Source: G965220825 sp965220825
GTDB lineage: Bacteria; Pseudomonadota; Alphaproteobacteria; UBA828
Reading direction: 5' to 3'
DNA: 64,000 nt
NCBI GenBank assembly: GCA_965220825.1
Contig: OZ244839.1
Location: 1,116,001 to 1,180,000 of the forward strand
Shown here: one piece after another, positions 36,247 through 45,415 of the stretch
How positions within the stretch are numbered: the stretch's first letter is position 1
How the letters are laid out: every line of letters begins with the position of its first letter
The notes under the pieces: model-generated
The model's database searches: none
What the model saw: only the letters and a program-made list of their open reading frames with translations
What the model was told of the DNA's origin: nothing
Made by a program: the position numbers and the translations under genes

Positions 36247-37119
36247 CTATTTCCGCGCGGTCGGCGCCTTCTCCTTGACCTTGCGGGCAGCGCCGAAGCC
36301 GGTGCCCGTCCGCCGCTTCTGGATGATGTAGACGGCGAAGAAACTGATGAAAATGACCACCAGAGAAAACACCGTGGTCATGGTGCCGATGGCATAGATC
36401 GCCGGTGTCGCGGCGAGGGTGAGCGTGTTCACCAGCTCGACGGGCAGGGTGTTGAACTCGCCGGCGACCGTCGAGGTGCGCGGGAACTCGTCGTAGGAGA
36501 GGGTGAACCCGAAGAGCGCGACGCCGATCAGGCCCGGCAGCGTGATGGGGATGATCACGTGCCGAAGGGTCTGCCATTGCGTCGCCCCCTGGTCCTTCGC
36601 CGCCTCCTCGAGCCTCGGGTCGAGCCGGCTGAACACGGCGAGCATGATCAAGACACCGAATGGCAGCGTCCAGCTCAGATGAGCGCCCAGCCCCCCGGAC
36701 CACCACTGGCTGGTGAGGTCGAGATTGGCGAAACCCAGCCCGATCCCCAGGCTGATGAGGATCGACGGACAGATCAGGCTCGCCACCACCAGGTAGAAGA
36801 CCACGATATTGCCCGTGAAGTTCCTGCGGAACGCAAGCCCCGCCAGGAACGAGATTCCCATGGTGAGCACCATGACGATCAGGCCCAGGATGAGAGACCG
36901 CCCGAAGGGCCAGCGGAAATCGCCGATATATTGCGGGTCTATGACCTCCTTGAACCAGAAGAGCGAGAAGCCCTGCATGGGGAAGGAGAGCGAGGCGTTG
37001 TCCTCCTGGAACGACAGCACCACGATGATGAGGATGGGGCCGTAAAGGAACAGCAGGTACAGGTAGAAGATCGCCGCACGCGGCCAGTACCCGGGAGCTC
37101 GTTTGATCTCTTTTTGCAT
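36247..37119 (-). CDS. ABC transporter permease, PotC type
   Basis: A 290-residue inner-membrane permease of the spermidine/putrescine/iron importer class. Several hydrophobic segments are clear (IFYLYLLFLYGPILIIVVLSF; FYLVVASLICPSILISLGIGL), and the EAA loop that docks the ATPase reads LEEAAKDQGATQWQTLRHVIIPITLPGL. It follows the PotB-like gene by 2 bp. The C-terminus is a basic tail. Substrate is unknown; context suggests the compound processed by HyuAB. Confidence 0.88.
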   Translation of the reverse strand: MQKEIKRAPGYWPRAAIFYLYLLFLYGPILIIVVLSFQEDNASLSFPMQGFSLFWFKEVIDPQYIGDFRWPFGRSLILGLIVMVLTMGISFLAGLAFRRNFTGNIVVFYLVVASLICPSILISLGIGLGFANLDLTSQWWSGGLGAHLSWTLPFGVLIMLAVFSRLDPRLEEAAKDQGATQWQTLRHVIIPITLPGLIGVALFGFTLSYDEFPRTSTVAGEFNTLPVELVNTLTLAATPAIYAIGTMTTVFSLVVIFISFFAVYIIQKRRTGTGFGAARKVKEKAPTARK

Positions 37120-37121
37120 GG

Positions 37122-37982
37122 CTAGAGCTGCTTCCGCACGTCGACCAGACGCATGATCACGCCGACGATCAGCAGCACGGCGATCAGCAGCACGATCGCC
37201 GAGGCGGACGCGGGCGGATATTGCACATTGGAGATCTGGTTGCTCATGGAGGCCATGACGGTGCCGACCCGGGCCCCGCTCAGAATGCGGATGGCCGTGA
37301 AGTCGCTGGCCACAAGCGCGATCACGAAGATCGCCCCGATGGCGAGCCCCGGCTTGCAGAGCGGGATGATCACGTGGATCAGGATCTGCAGACCTGACGC
37401 GCCGTTATCCCGCGCGGCCTCGATAAGGTCCCTGTTGATCCGCGCCATGACGTTGAAGAGCGGCGCCATCATGAAGAGCGTGAATATCTGGACGTAGGAG
37501 AGGAAGACCGCGAACTCCGAAAACAGCAGAAACTCCAGTGGTGTATCCGATATGCCGACCGCGATGATCGCCTGATTGATGATGCCTTCCTTACCGAGGA
37601 ACGGCATCCAGGCGACCATGCGGATGACGCCCGAGGTCCAGAACGGCACGACGCACAGCAGGAACAGGAGAAGCTTCGTCCGCAACTGTATAATGTCGAA
37701 AACCAGGAAATAGGCCAGGGTGAACCCGAGAACCGTCGTGATTGCCAGCGTAATCGCCAGCATCTTCAGGGTCTGCAAATAGTTGTCGAGGGTGAGGCTC
37801 TTGGAGAACAGCTTGATGTAGTTGGAGAACGTCCATTCGCCCTCCACCATCATGAAGCCGTTGAAATTCCACAGGCTGATGATCAGGATCACGATCACCG
37901 GCCCTATCAGGAAGAAAAGCAGCGTGATCAGCAGCGGCGATATCTGCAGCGCCGTCGCATAACGCGCGAGAAACGCGCTCAT
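37122..37982 (-). CDS. ABC transporter permease, PotB type
   Basis: A 286-residue permease paired with the PotC-type gene. It has an N-terminal helix (ISPLLITLLFFLIGPVIVILIISLW), further membrane spans, and the coupling loop IEAARDNGASGLQILIHVIIPLCKPGL. I chose ATG 37982 (MSAFLARY), which has an AGGTGG site; a GTG three codons earlier is also possible. A GC-rich stem-loop lies in the gap to the binding-protein gene upstream. Confidence 0.88.
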   Translation of the reverse strand: MSAFLARYATALQISPLLITLLFFLIGPVIVILIISLWNFNGFMMVEGEWTFSNYIKLFSKSLTLDNYLQTLKMLAITLAITTVLGFTLAYFLVFDIIQLRTKLLLFLLCVVPFWTSGVIRMVAWMPFLGKEGIINQAIIAVGISDTPLEFLLFSEFAVFLSYVQIFTLFMMAPLFNVMARINRDLIEAARDNGASGLQILIHVIIPLCKPGLAIGAIFVIALVASDFTAIRILSGARVGTVMASMSNQISNVQYPPASASAIVLLIAVLLIVGVIMRLVDVRKQL

Positions 37983-38041
37983 CGCCGCCACCTGTCGAGT
38001 CTGGACAAATCGGGTACCCCGGGAAGCTCCAAAGAGGAAAT

Positions 38042-38072
38042 GCGGGGCGGCCGGCGAACCGGCGCGCCCCGC
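38042..38072. promoter_or_regulatory. GC-rich stem-loop after binding-protein gene
   Basis: GCGGGGCGGCCGG pairs with CCGGCGCGCCCCGC (one bulge) around a CGAA tetraloop. It lies 25 bp past the stop of the substrate-binding protein gene and before the permease genes, where stem-loops often protect upstream mRNA and reduce downstream expression so that the binding protein is made in excess. A similar one sits at the matching place in the second importer operon (58580-58608). Confidence 0.55.
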
Positions 38073-38096
38073 GTACGAATTGAGACCCTACCGGTC

Positions 38097-39404
38097 TTAC
38101 GCGGCGATGAACTCGTTCCAGCGGTCGGTGAGGTACTCGTTCTCGTCCATGACCGAGTTCCACACCGTGACCCGGCCCATGCGGTTCTTGTAGGAGCCGC
38201 CGTCGCGCACCGCGCCGACCTTCTCCATCAACTTGCCGAACGGGCTGTAGATATCCACCGTCGCCGGCTTGCCTTCGAACCAGAAGTCCCACTCCGCGGC
38301 GGGCAGGTGCTTCTTGGTGTTGTCCGGCGTCACCACGTAATAGCCCTGGCGCGCGAAGAAAGCGCCAGCCGGCCCCGAATGGTACCAAGTGACGTAGTCG
38401 TACACGGCGCCGAGCTTCTTGCCTTCCACATGCCGCGGCAGCAAGTGCCCGAGCGTCCAGGAGCGGTAGCCCTCCTTGAGGTCCTGATAGACGCAGGGCA
38501 CGCCCTGTTCGCGCACCGCCGTCACCGCCGGCGACCACATGGACTGGATCACCACCTCGCCCGAGACCATGAGCTGAACGGACTCGTTGAAGGTCGACCA
38601 CAGCGCACGCCAGTGGCCGTCGGCCTTGAGCTGCTTGAGACGATCGATCGAATAGTCGATCTCCTCGCGGGTCATGTTGCCCTTGTCGCCATATTCGATC
38701 TCGCCGTTGGCCTGGAACGCCACGGCGGCATCCATGAGACCGATCTGCGGGAACGCGACGAGCGCCGCCTTGCCCGCGAACTCCGGATTAAGGATTTCGG
38801 CCCAGGAATCGATCGGGCGTCCGATCAGGTCGGGCCGAATGCCGAGCGTGTCCGCGTTATGCAGCACGGCGTGGTTGGTAATCCACTTGGTCGAGCCGGG
38901 CTCCACGAAGTCGGTGGCGTGGATGTCGGACGTATAGGCCACCGAACTCGGGTTCTGGCCGTCGCCGAACCAGGCATCGGGCCAGATCTTGCCGGGCGCC
39001 TTGTAGAGGTCGACCACGGTATCCCACTCGGGAAGCTTGGTGGTGTCCCACGCCTGGAAGTTGCCCGACGGCCACATGAACTTCATGAGCATGTAGGGCG
39101 GCTCGAAAAGATCCGCCGATTTCGGCTGGGTGAGCCCGCGGCCCTGGATGGCGGGAATCTCCGCCGCCGTCTGCACGACGTTGAAGTCGAGATCCTCGTT
39201 CGCCATGTCCTCCAGCGGCTTCATGTTGGAGACCGCCATGCCCACCGTCCGGACGGTTATGTCCTTGATGTCCTGGGACCAGACCGTGGGGAATCCCCCG
39301 CTGGCCGATGTCGCCGCGGCCACGCCGGCCACCGCCGCCGTTCCCTTCAGGACCGAGCGGCGGCTCACGCCCGTCTTGCTCTTGTCAGACTTCATCTTGC
39401 GCAT
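38097..39404 (-). CDS. ABC transporter substrate-binding protein, PotD type
   Basis: A 435-residue periplasmic binding protein. The N-terminus has a twin-arginine signal (SRRSVLKGTAAVAG), so it is probably exported folded by Tat. The mature part carries two lobes typical of spermidine/putrescine and related binding proteins. A GAGGAG site precedes the ATG. It lies between the ATPase gene and the permeases. The ligand cannot be read from sequence; link to hyuAB in the same operon suggests a cyclic amide or related nitrogen compound. Confidence 0.87.
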   Translation of the reverse strand: MRKMKSDKSKTGVSRRSVLKGTAAVAGVAAATSASGGFPTVWSQDIKDITVRTVGMAVSNMKPLEDMANEDLDFNVVQTAAEIPAIQGRGLTQPKSADLFEPPYMLMKFMWPSGNFQAWDTTKLPEWDTVVDLYKAPGKIWPDAWFGDGQNPSSVAYTSDIHATDFVEPGSTKWITNHAVLHNADTLGIRPDLIGRPIDSWAEILNPEFAGKAALVAFPQIGLMDAAVAFQANGEIEYGDKGNMTREEIDYSIDRLKQLKADGHWRALWSTFNESVQLMVSGEVVIQSMWSPAVTAVREQGVPCVYQDLKEGYRSWTLGHLLPRHVEGKKLGAVYDYVTWYHSGPAGAFFARQGYYVVTPDNTKKHLPAAEWDFWFEGKPATVDIYSPFGKLMEKVGAVRDGGSYKNRMGRVTVWNSVMDENEYLTDRWNEFIAA

Positions 39405-39526
39405 TGTTTGCTCCTCGCCTGCGTCTCACATTATGAACGTTGCCATGCCGGCACCTGCCGGCCTCCGCCGCCGTCCGGCCGGCGCGGCATAAACGCCAAG
39501 GCCGCCGCCCCTCCGTCCCGCGTCTC

Positions 39527-40651
39527 TCAAACCATCTCTCCGATGAGGTTCTGGGCGCCCATCGCCTGCTCCATCAGGCGGACATCCGTGCTCGCCCAGG
39601 TGACGGTCACCTGGTCCCCGACCTTGGCGGGGTTGGCGAAATACTCGCGATCTTCGATCACCGCCACGAGGTCGTCTTTCTCCTCGCGGGTCATGGTGAG
39701 CTTCACCCAGTTGCCCTGATATTCGATCGCGTGGACCATCCCGCCCAAGGTGTTGCCGCGGCCCCCGTCGGCCGTACCGCCGGTCAAATGCACCTTGTCG
39801 CGCCTGACGCCGAAATTGACCTCTTCGCCCACCGAGCGGCCGTCGCCCGGCAGCTGGAACTGGTCGCCCTGATGGCCGGCAACAGTCGCGAATTCTCCCT
39901 CCATGCCGGAGACCTTGCCCGCGAAGACGTTCCAGCCGCCCATGAACTCGGCCACATAGGTGGTGCGCGGCTGATCGTATATCTCGGGCCCCGTCGCGGC
40001 CTGTTCGATATGGCCGGTATCCATCACCACCACGAGGTCCGCGATGGCGAGCGCCTCGGGCTGGGTGTGGGTCACGTGAATAAAGGTGATGCCGAGGTCG
40101 ATCTGGATATGCTTCAACTCGGCACGCATCTGAAGCCGGAGGAACTCGTCCAGCGCCGAAAGCGGCTCGTCGAGCAGCAGGACCTTCGGGTTGGTGATCA
40201 GCGACCGCGCAAGCGCCACGCGCTGCTGCTGGCCGCCGGAAAGCTGGGCCGGCATGCGGTCGGCGAGCGGGCCGAGCTGTACGCGCTGCAACACCTCGTA
40301 GGCGCGTTCGCGGCGCGCCGCCTTCCCCACACTCTTCATCTTCAGGCTGAACGCCACATTGTCCAGCACGGTAAGGTGCGGGAACAGCGCGTAGCTCTGG
40401 AACATCATCGACGTGCCGCGCTGGCCCGTGGGCTTTCCGGTCACCGATTCACCGCCGATCAGGATGTCCCCCTCGGTCGGCACCTCATGACCGGCGATCA
40501 TGCGAAGAAGTGTGGTCTTTCCGCAGCCGCTGGGCCCCAGCAGGCAGCAATAGCATCCGTCGGGGATCGTCAGATTGATGTCTTCGACAGCCACGGTCGG
40601 GCCGAACCGCTTTGTGATTCCCCGGATTTCAACCTCGCCTGAACCCGCCAT
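39527..40651 (-). CDS. ABC transporter ATP-binding protein, PotA type
   Basis: A 374-residue importer ATPase. Walker A LLGPSGCGKTTLLRM, Q-loop MMFQSYALFPHL, signature LSGGQQQRVALARSL, Walker B VLLLDEPLSALDE and H-loop THTQPEAL are all present, and a C-terminal TOBE-type domain covers about residues 250-374. Start at 40651 (MAGSGEVEI) has GGAG upstream. It is first in the leftward operon ATPase - binding protein - two permeases - hyuA - hyuB, and divergent from an acyl-CoA dehydrogenase gene. Confidence 0.92.
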   Translation of the reverse strand: MAGSGEVEIRGITKRFGPTVAVEDINLTIPDGCYCCLLGPSGCGKTTLLRMIAGHEVPTEGDILIGGESVTGKPTGQRGTSMMFQSYALFPHLTVLDNVAFSLKMKSVGKAARRERAYEVLQRVQLGPLADRMPAQLSGGQQQRVALARSLITNPKVLLLDEPLSALDEFLRLQMRAELKHIQIDLGITFIHVTHTQPEALAIADLVVVMDTGHIEQAATGPEIYDQPRTTYVAEFMGGWNVFAGKVSGMEGEFATVAGHQGDQFQLPGDGRSVGEEVNFGVRRDKVHLTGGTADGGRGNTLGGMVHAIEYQGNWVKLTMTREEKDDLVAVIEDREYFANPAKVGDQVTVTWASTDVRLMEQAMGAQNLIGEMV

Positions 40652-40668
40652 GTCGCTCCGTTTCTCCG

Positions 40669-40761
40669 TTGCGCGTGATCGCCGTCGCCCCGTCGCCCGT
40701 CCGTTCGCCCGGCGAAGCCGCGCGACGGCCGTAGCCCCTCCGCACCCGCGATCACGCACAA
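40669..40761. promoter_or_regulatory. Spaced inverted repeat in divergent promoter region
   Basis: TTGCGCGTGATCGC (40669-40682) and GCGATCACGCACAA (40748-40761) are inverted copies matching at 13 of 14 positions, 65 bp apart. They lie in the 254-bp gap between the divergent importer operon and the acyl-CoA dehydrogenase gene. They could be paired operator sites for one regulator acting on both operons. No regulator gene is adjacent, so the factor would be encoded elsewhere. Confidence 0.45.
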
Positions 40762-40905
40762 CCCCGCGCGTGCCGCCCGGTGCTATCGAATGAAATACCC
40801 GGCGCGGCGGGTTGCCACAAGCATTTTCTCGACCGCGACGAAACGATATGGTGCGCCGCCTGATCGACGGAAGCCCGACACGGGATCGCGAAGGAGGGGA
40901 GTGCC

Positions 40906-42075
40906 ATGACGAACGGGGCGGAATCGGCCGACCGGGAGCAGGAGACGCTGATCCTAGACGGCGTGGAGCGCTTCCTCGAACGGGACGTCCGCCCCCATGT
41001 CGCGGCGCTCGAGCGGGACGACATCTACCCCCAGGAGATCGTCGACAAGATGAAGGAGATGGGCCTCTTCGGCGCGACCGTCTCCGAACGCTATGGCGGG
41101 CTCGGCCTCTCCGCCTCGACCTATGCCAAGATCGTCGAACGGCTCTCCCATGCCTGGATCTCGGTCAGCGGCGTGATCAACTCCCATCTGATCATGGCCG
41201 CCGCCGTGGAGCGTTTCGGCACCGAGGAGCAGAAGGAACACTACCTGCCCCGTTTCGCCAGCGGCGAAATCCGCGGCGGCCTCGCGCTGACGGAACCGGA
41301 CTGCGGCACCGACCTGCAGGCGATCCGCACCGTCGCGAAACGCGACGGCAACCGGGGCTATGTGATCAACGGTGCGAAGACCTGGATCACCAACAGCATC
41401 CAGGGCTCCTGCCTTGCGCTGCTCGCGAAGACGGACCCGGAGGCCACCCCGCCCCACAAGGGCATGAGTCTCTTTCTCGCCGAGAAGGGCGAGGGCTTTC
41501 GCGTCAGCCGCAAGCTGGACAAGCTCGGCTACAAGGGCGTCGACACGGCCGAACTCGCCTTCGAAGACTACCGGATCGACGCGGACAAGCTCATCGGCGG
41601 CATGGAGGGCAAGGGCCTTCAGCATGCGCTCGGCGGGCTGGAGCTCGGCCGTATCAACATCGCCGCCCGCGGGGTCGGCGTCGCCCAGGCATGCCTCGAC
41701 GAATCGGTGCGCTACGCCCAGCAGCGCGAGACCTTCGGCAAGCCGATCTGCCAGCATCAGGCGATCCAGATCAAGCTCGCCGACATGGCGACGCGGACGG
41801 AGGCGGCCCGCCTCCTGGCCGAGAAGGCGGCGCTTGCCTACGATTCGGGCGAGCGTTGCGACATGGAGGCCGGCATGGCCAAGCTCTTCGCCAGCGAGGC
41901 CGCGCTCGAGAACAGCATCGAGGCGATGCGCATCCACGGGGCCTACGGCTATTCCCGCGAGTTCCCCATCGAGCGCATGTACCGGGATGCGCCCCTGCTT
42001 TGTATCGGCGAAGGCACGAACGAGATCCAGCGGATCGTCATCGCCCGCCAGCTGGTCGAGCGGAATCCGGCGTGA
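40906..42075 (+). CDS. Acyl-CoA dehydrogenase
   Basis: A 389-residue, standard-length FAD enzyme. Family blocks are GLALTEPDCGTDLQAIRT, the WITNS strand, RETFGKPICQHQAIQ and the active-site segment IGEGTNEIQRIVIAR with the probable catalytic Glu near 369. AAGGAGGGGA lies upstream of the ATG. Its stop overlaps the start of a CaiB-type CoA-transferase (GTGA), so the two act together: the transferase would make the CoA thioester that the dehydrogenase oxidises. This resembles CaiA/CaiB in arrangement, but carnitine use is not shown. Confidence 0.92.
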   Translation: MTNGAESADREQETLILDGVERFLERDVRPHVAALERDDIYPQEIVDKMKEMGLFGATVSERYGGLGLSASTYAKIVERLSHAWISVSGVINSHLIMAAAVERFGTEEQKEHYLPRFASGEIRGGLALTEPDCGTDLQAIRTVAKRDGNRGYVINGAKTWITNSIQGSCLALLAKTDPEATPPHKGMSLFLAEKGEGFRVSRKLDKLGYKGVDTAELAFEDYRIDADKLIGGMEGKGLQHALGGLELGRINIAARGVGVAQACLDESVRYAQQRETFGKPICQHQAIQIKLADMATRTEAARLLAEKAALAYDSGERCDMEAGMAKLFASEAALENSIEAMRIHGAYGYSREFPIERMYRDAPLLCIGEGTNEIQRIVIARQLVERNPA

Positions 42076-43340
42076 GCGCAGCGTCCGAACCGAGGGTGCC
42101 GCCCCTACGGCCGCTCGAAGGGCTCGTGGTCGTTGCCATCGAGCAATATGGAGCGGCGCCCTTCGGCACCATGTATCTTGCCGATCTCGGCGCCGAGGTG
42201 GTGAAGATCGAGAACCACGAGAGCGGCGGAGAAATGGGCCGGCATGTCCTGCCCTATGCCGAGGACGGCGACAGCCTGTTCTACCAGACCTTCAGCTGCA
42301 ACAAGCGCGGGCTCGCGCTCAATCTCAAGACGCCGGCCGGGCGCGAGGTGCTCGAACGGCTGATCCGCCGCGCGGACGCCGTGATCAACAATCTGCGGGG
42401 CGACCTGCCGGATACGCTCGGGCTGGACTATGAGAGCCTCGGCGCCACCAACCCCCGCATCGTCTGCGTGCATCTCTCGGCCTATGGGCGGAACAACGCG
42501 CGCGCCGCGTGGCCGGGACTGGACTATGTGATGCAGGCGGAGGCCGGGTACCTCTCCATGACCGGCGAGCCCGACAGCATCCCCACCCGCTTCGGCCTTT
42601 CCATCGTGGACTTCATGGGCGGGCTCACCGCGGCGCTCGCGCTGCTCTCAGGCGTCATCAGCGCCCGGGCGAGCGGACGGGGCATGGACCTCGACGCTTC
42701 GCTCTACGATGTCGCCATGAACAATCTGAGCTACCCGGCGACCTGGCACTTGAACGAAGGCTTCAAGCCCCGGCGGGTGGCGCGCTCCGGCCATCCCTCG
42801 CTGGTACCGAGCGAGCTCTACCGGACGGCGGACGGCTGGCTCTTCGTCATGGCCAACAAGATCACCTTCTGGCCCGCACTCTGCCGGGCGATGGAACGGC
42901 CCGAGTGGATCGACGACCCGCTGATGAAGGACTTCGCCTCGCGCTACAAGAACCGGGAGGAGGTCGTGCGCCGGTTGGAGGCGGTATTCCGCACGGGCAC
43001 CACCGCCGAATGGCTCGACCGCCTCGGCGGGGTATTGCCCTGCGCGCCGGTGAACGATGTGGCCGGCGCATTGGCAAGCGACTTCGCCGCCGAGCAGGAA
43101 ATCGTGCAGAGCGTGCCGCATCCGGCGCGCGGGACCATGCGCATGGTACGCCAGCCCATCAAGGTGAACGGCGCCGTGATGCCGCGCCGCGCCGCGCCGC
43201 GTCTCGGCCAGGATACGGACGCGATCCTTCGGGAGCTCGGCTACGACCCGAGCCAGATCGAAGCGCTCGAAGCCCAGGGCGCGATCCGCCGCCACGACCC
43301 GCGCGCCCCGGACGAGGCGGGGGCCGACGCGGCCGAATAG
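42072..43340 (+). CDS. CaiB/BaiF family CoA-transferase (class III)
   Basis: A 422-residue class III CoA-transferase. LEGLVVVAIEQYGAAPFGTM and YLADLGAEVVKIENHESG open the family fold; the likely catalytic Asp lies in LSIVDFMGG; the C-terminal block RMVRQPIKVNGAV is typical. The GTG at 42072 overlaps the dehydrogenase stop (GTGA). It ends 17 bp before the convergent hydrolase gene. It likely transfers CoA from succinyl-CoA or another thioester to an unknown acid. Confidence 0.9.
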   Translation: MSAASEPRVPPLRPLEGLVVVAIEQYGAAPFGTMYLADLGAEVVKIENHESGGEMGRHVLPYAEDGDSLFYQTFSCNKRGLALNLKTPAGREVLERLIRRADAVINNLRGDLPDTLGLDYESLGATNPRIVCVHLSAYGRNNARAAWPGLDYVMQAEAGYLSMTGEPDSIPTRFGLSIVDFMGGLTAALALLSGVISARASGRGMDLDASLYDVAMNNLSYPATWHLNEGFKPRRVARSGHPSLVPSELYRTADGWLFVMANKITFWPALCRAMERPEWIDDPLMKDFASRYKNREEVVRRLEAVFRTGTTAEWLDRLGGVLPCAPVNDVAGALASDFAAEQEIVQSVPHPARGTMRMVRQPIKVNGAVMPRRAAPRLGQDTDAILRELGYDPSQIEALEAQGAIRRHDPRAPDEAGADAAE

Positions 43341-43356
43341 GCGCACACCGAAAGCG

Positions 43357-44145
43357 TTACGATGTCTCCACGGCGGTTGCGACCTCGTCGACGGCCGCGC
43401 ACAGGCGGGCGATGTCCCGCGGGCGGGAGAGGCGATGGTCGCCGTCCTTCACGAGTTCCACGACGAGATCCGCGCTTTCAAGCCGGTCGGCGAGCCGCAG
43501 TACGGTGCGCCACGGCACGTCCGCATCGCGCATGCCTTGCAGCAGGCGGATCGTGCAGCGCAGCGCTATGGGACCGCCGAGCAGGAGATGATGCCTTCCC
43601 TCCTCGATCAGGGCGCGGGAGATGGCATAGCTCTCGCCGCCATAATCGCACGGACGCTCAATGAACCCGTCCGCCGCCAGGGCCTGACGAGCGTCGTCAT
43701 CCATGGCGTTCCAGACCAGCTCCTCGGTGAAGTCGGGCGCAGGCGCGATGCCCACCAGCCCCGCAACGCGCTCAGGCCGGGCGAGTGCCGCCAACAGCAT
43801 GATCCAGCCACCCATGCTGGAGCCTACCAGAATCTGAGGTCCGCGCGCGACATGATCCAGCACGGCGAGCGCATCGTCCCGCCAGCCGCCGATGGTGCCG
43901 TCCGCGAACGTGCCGTCGGACGCGCCATGTCCACCATAGTCGAACCGCACGCAGGCCCGGCCGGTGCGCCGGCAGTGGGCTTCGAGCGCCGAGGCCTTGG
44001 TACCCGTCATGTCCGACCGAAAACCGCCCAGGAACAGGACCCCCGGCGACCCGCCGCCGGTTGCGCGGTAGGCGATCTTGCCCCCGTCGCGCGCGCGCAG
44101 GAAGGAGGGAGGCGTCTGGTCGTGCGGATCGCAGGCCATGGCCAT
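43357..44145 (-). CDS. Alpha/beta hydrolase, ABHD10-like
   Basis: A 262-residue serine hydrolase. The nucleophile elbow GSSMGGWIML follows ARGPQILV; FDYGGHGASDGTFAD is the oxyanion-side block; the histidine region is DGDHRLSRP. This pattern fits the ABHD10/thioesterase-like group, whose mitochondrial members cleave acyl-protein or acyl-glucuronide esters. The ATG at 44145 (MAMACD) gives normal length; another Met lies two codons on. It is convergent with the CoA-transferase and divergent from the glycosyltransferase. Confidence 0.82.
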   Translation of the reverse strand: MAMACDPHDQTPPSFLRARDGGKIAYRATGGGSPGVLFLGGFRSDMTGTKASALEAHCRRTGRACVRFDYGGHGASDGTFADGTIGGWRDDALAVLDHVARGPQILVGSSMGGWIMLLAALARPERVAGLVGIAPAPDFTEELVWNAMDDDARQALAADGFIERPCDYGGESYAISRALIEEGRHHLLLGGPIALRCTIRLLQGMRDADVPWRTVLRLADRLESADLVVELVKDGDHRLSRPRDIARLCAAVDEVATAVETS

Positions 44146-44248
44146 GGGTCGGGGTTCCCCCCTATGCACCGGTGTGAAGCGCACCCGGCCCGCGGGCGCG
44201 CAAAGGCCGGGCGAGCGTAGCACCGCTCTGCGCCGCGCCCCAGACCCG

Positions 44249-45385
44249 ATGCCGACAGTCCTCCAGCTTCTACCGCGAATCGTGGGCGGCGGCGGCGTTG
44301 CGCGGGGCACCCTGGAAATTTCCCGGGCGCTGGCGGACGCGGGATGGCGCTCGGTCGTCTGCTCCGGTGGCGAGGACGACGCACCCCTCGCCGCCGCGGC
44401 CGGCGCACTGCATGCGGCCCTTCCGGTGGGTAGCAAGAACCCGATGCGCGCACCCGCCACCATCTCTCGGATCGCGCGCCTTATCGCGTCGGAGCAGGTG
44501 GATCTGGTCCACGCCCGCTCGCGCGCGCCCGCCTGGCTCGCCTGGCATGCGGCGCGACGCACGGCCAGGCCCTTCCTCACCACCTTCCACGGCACCTATT
44601 CGGGGACATCCGCCGCCAAGCGGCACTACAACGGAATCATGGCGCGGGGCGAGCGGGTCATCGCGATCTCGGAGTTCATCGCCCGGCATATCGGGGACAC
44701 CTACCCGGCCGCGCGCGAGCGGATCAGGCTGGTACCGCGCGGCGTGGATCTCGCGTCGTTCGATCCCGCGCGGGTCGCAGCGGAAAGGATCGTGACACTC
44801 TCCCGAAGCTGGCGGGTACCGGACGGCGAACGCATCGTCATGCTGCCGGGGCGTCTCACCGAATGGAAGGGCCAGACCGTGCTGATGGACGCGCTGGCCC
44901 TCCTGGACGACGACGTGTTCTGCCTTCTGGTGGGCGGTTGGGACGATGGACGAACCGGCCATCGGAACCGCCTGATGCGACGAATCGACGCGCTGGGGAT
45001 CTCGGACCGCGTGCGCATCGCCGGCCACTGCCGGGACATGCCGGCGGCCTACATGCTGGCGGACGCGGTGGTCTCCGCCTCGCTCCGTCCCGAGGCCTTC
45101 GGGCGCATTGCCGTGGAAGCCCAGGCCATGGGGCGGCCCGTCGTCGCCTCCGACCATGGCGGCGCCCGGGAGACCGTGCGCGACGGCGAGACCGGCTGGC
45201 TCACGCCGCCCGGCGACGCCGAAGCGCTTGCGGCGGGCCTTCGCAGGGCCCTCGCGCTGAGCCCGTCCCGGCGAAACGCCATGGCGCACGCGGCGCGGGA
45301 ACATGTCCGCCGGCGCTTCTCGCTCACCGGCATGTGCGAATCGACGCTCGCGATCTACCGCGAGCTGCTGCCCTTCCGCGGGTGA
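44249..45385 (+). CDS. Glycosyltransferase family 4 protein
   Basis: A 378-residue GT-B enzyme. It has the N-terminal VLQLLPRIVGGGGVARGT loop, the nucleotide-sugar domain beginning VMLPGRLTEWKGQ, and the E-x7-E motif in PEAFGRIAVEAQAMGRPVV. Such proteins add sugars to lipopolysaccharide cores or capsules. It lies near hldD (46.1 kb), which supplies heptose for the core, so a role in LPS is likely but not proven. The start at 44249 is set by the conserved N-terminal motif. Confidence 0.88.
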   Translation: MPTVLQLLPRIVGGGGVARGTLEISRALADAGWRSVVCSGGEDDAPLAAAAGALHAALPVGSKNPMRAPATISRIARLIASEQVDLVHARSRAPAWLAWHAARRTARPFLTTFHGTYSGTSAAKRHYNGIMARGERVIAISEFIARHIGDTYPAARERIRLVPRGVDLASFDPARVAAERIVTLSRSWRVPDGERIVMLPGRLTEWKGQTVLMDALALLDDDVFCLLVGGWDDGRTGHRNRLMRRIDALGISDRVRIAGHCRDMPAAYMLADAVVSASLRPEAFGRIAVEAQAMGRPVVASDHGGARETVRDGETGWLTPPGDAEALAAGLRRALALSPSRRNAMAHAAREHVRRRFSLTGMCESTLAIYRELLPFRG

Positions 45386-45415
45386 CCGGCGCCGGACGCC
45401 CCGCCTTGCCGCGGG

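Noticed and set aside
40812..42071. A fused 842-residue protein covering the acyl-CoA dehydrogenase region
   Set aside because: The part before 42072 is an Arg/Pro-rich out-of-frame shadow of the dehydrogenase gene. The real CoA-transferase starts at the GTG that overlaps the dehydrogenase stop.
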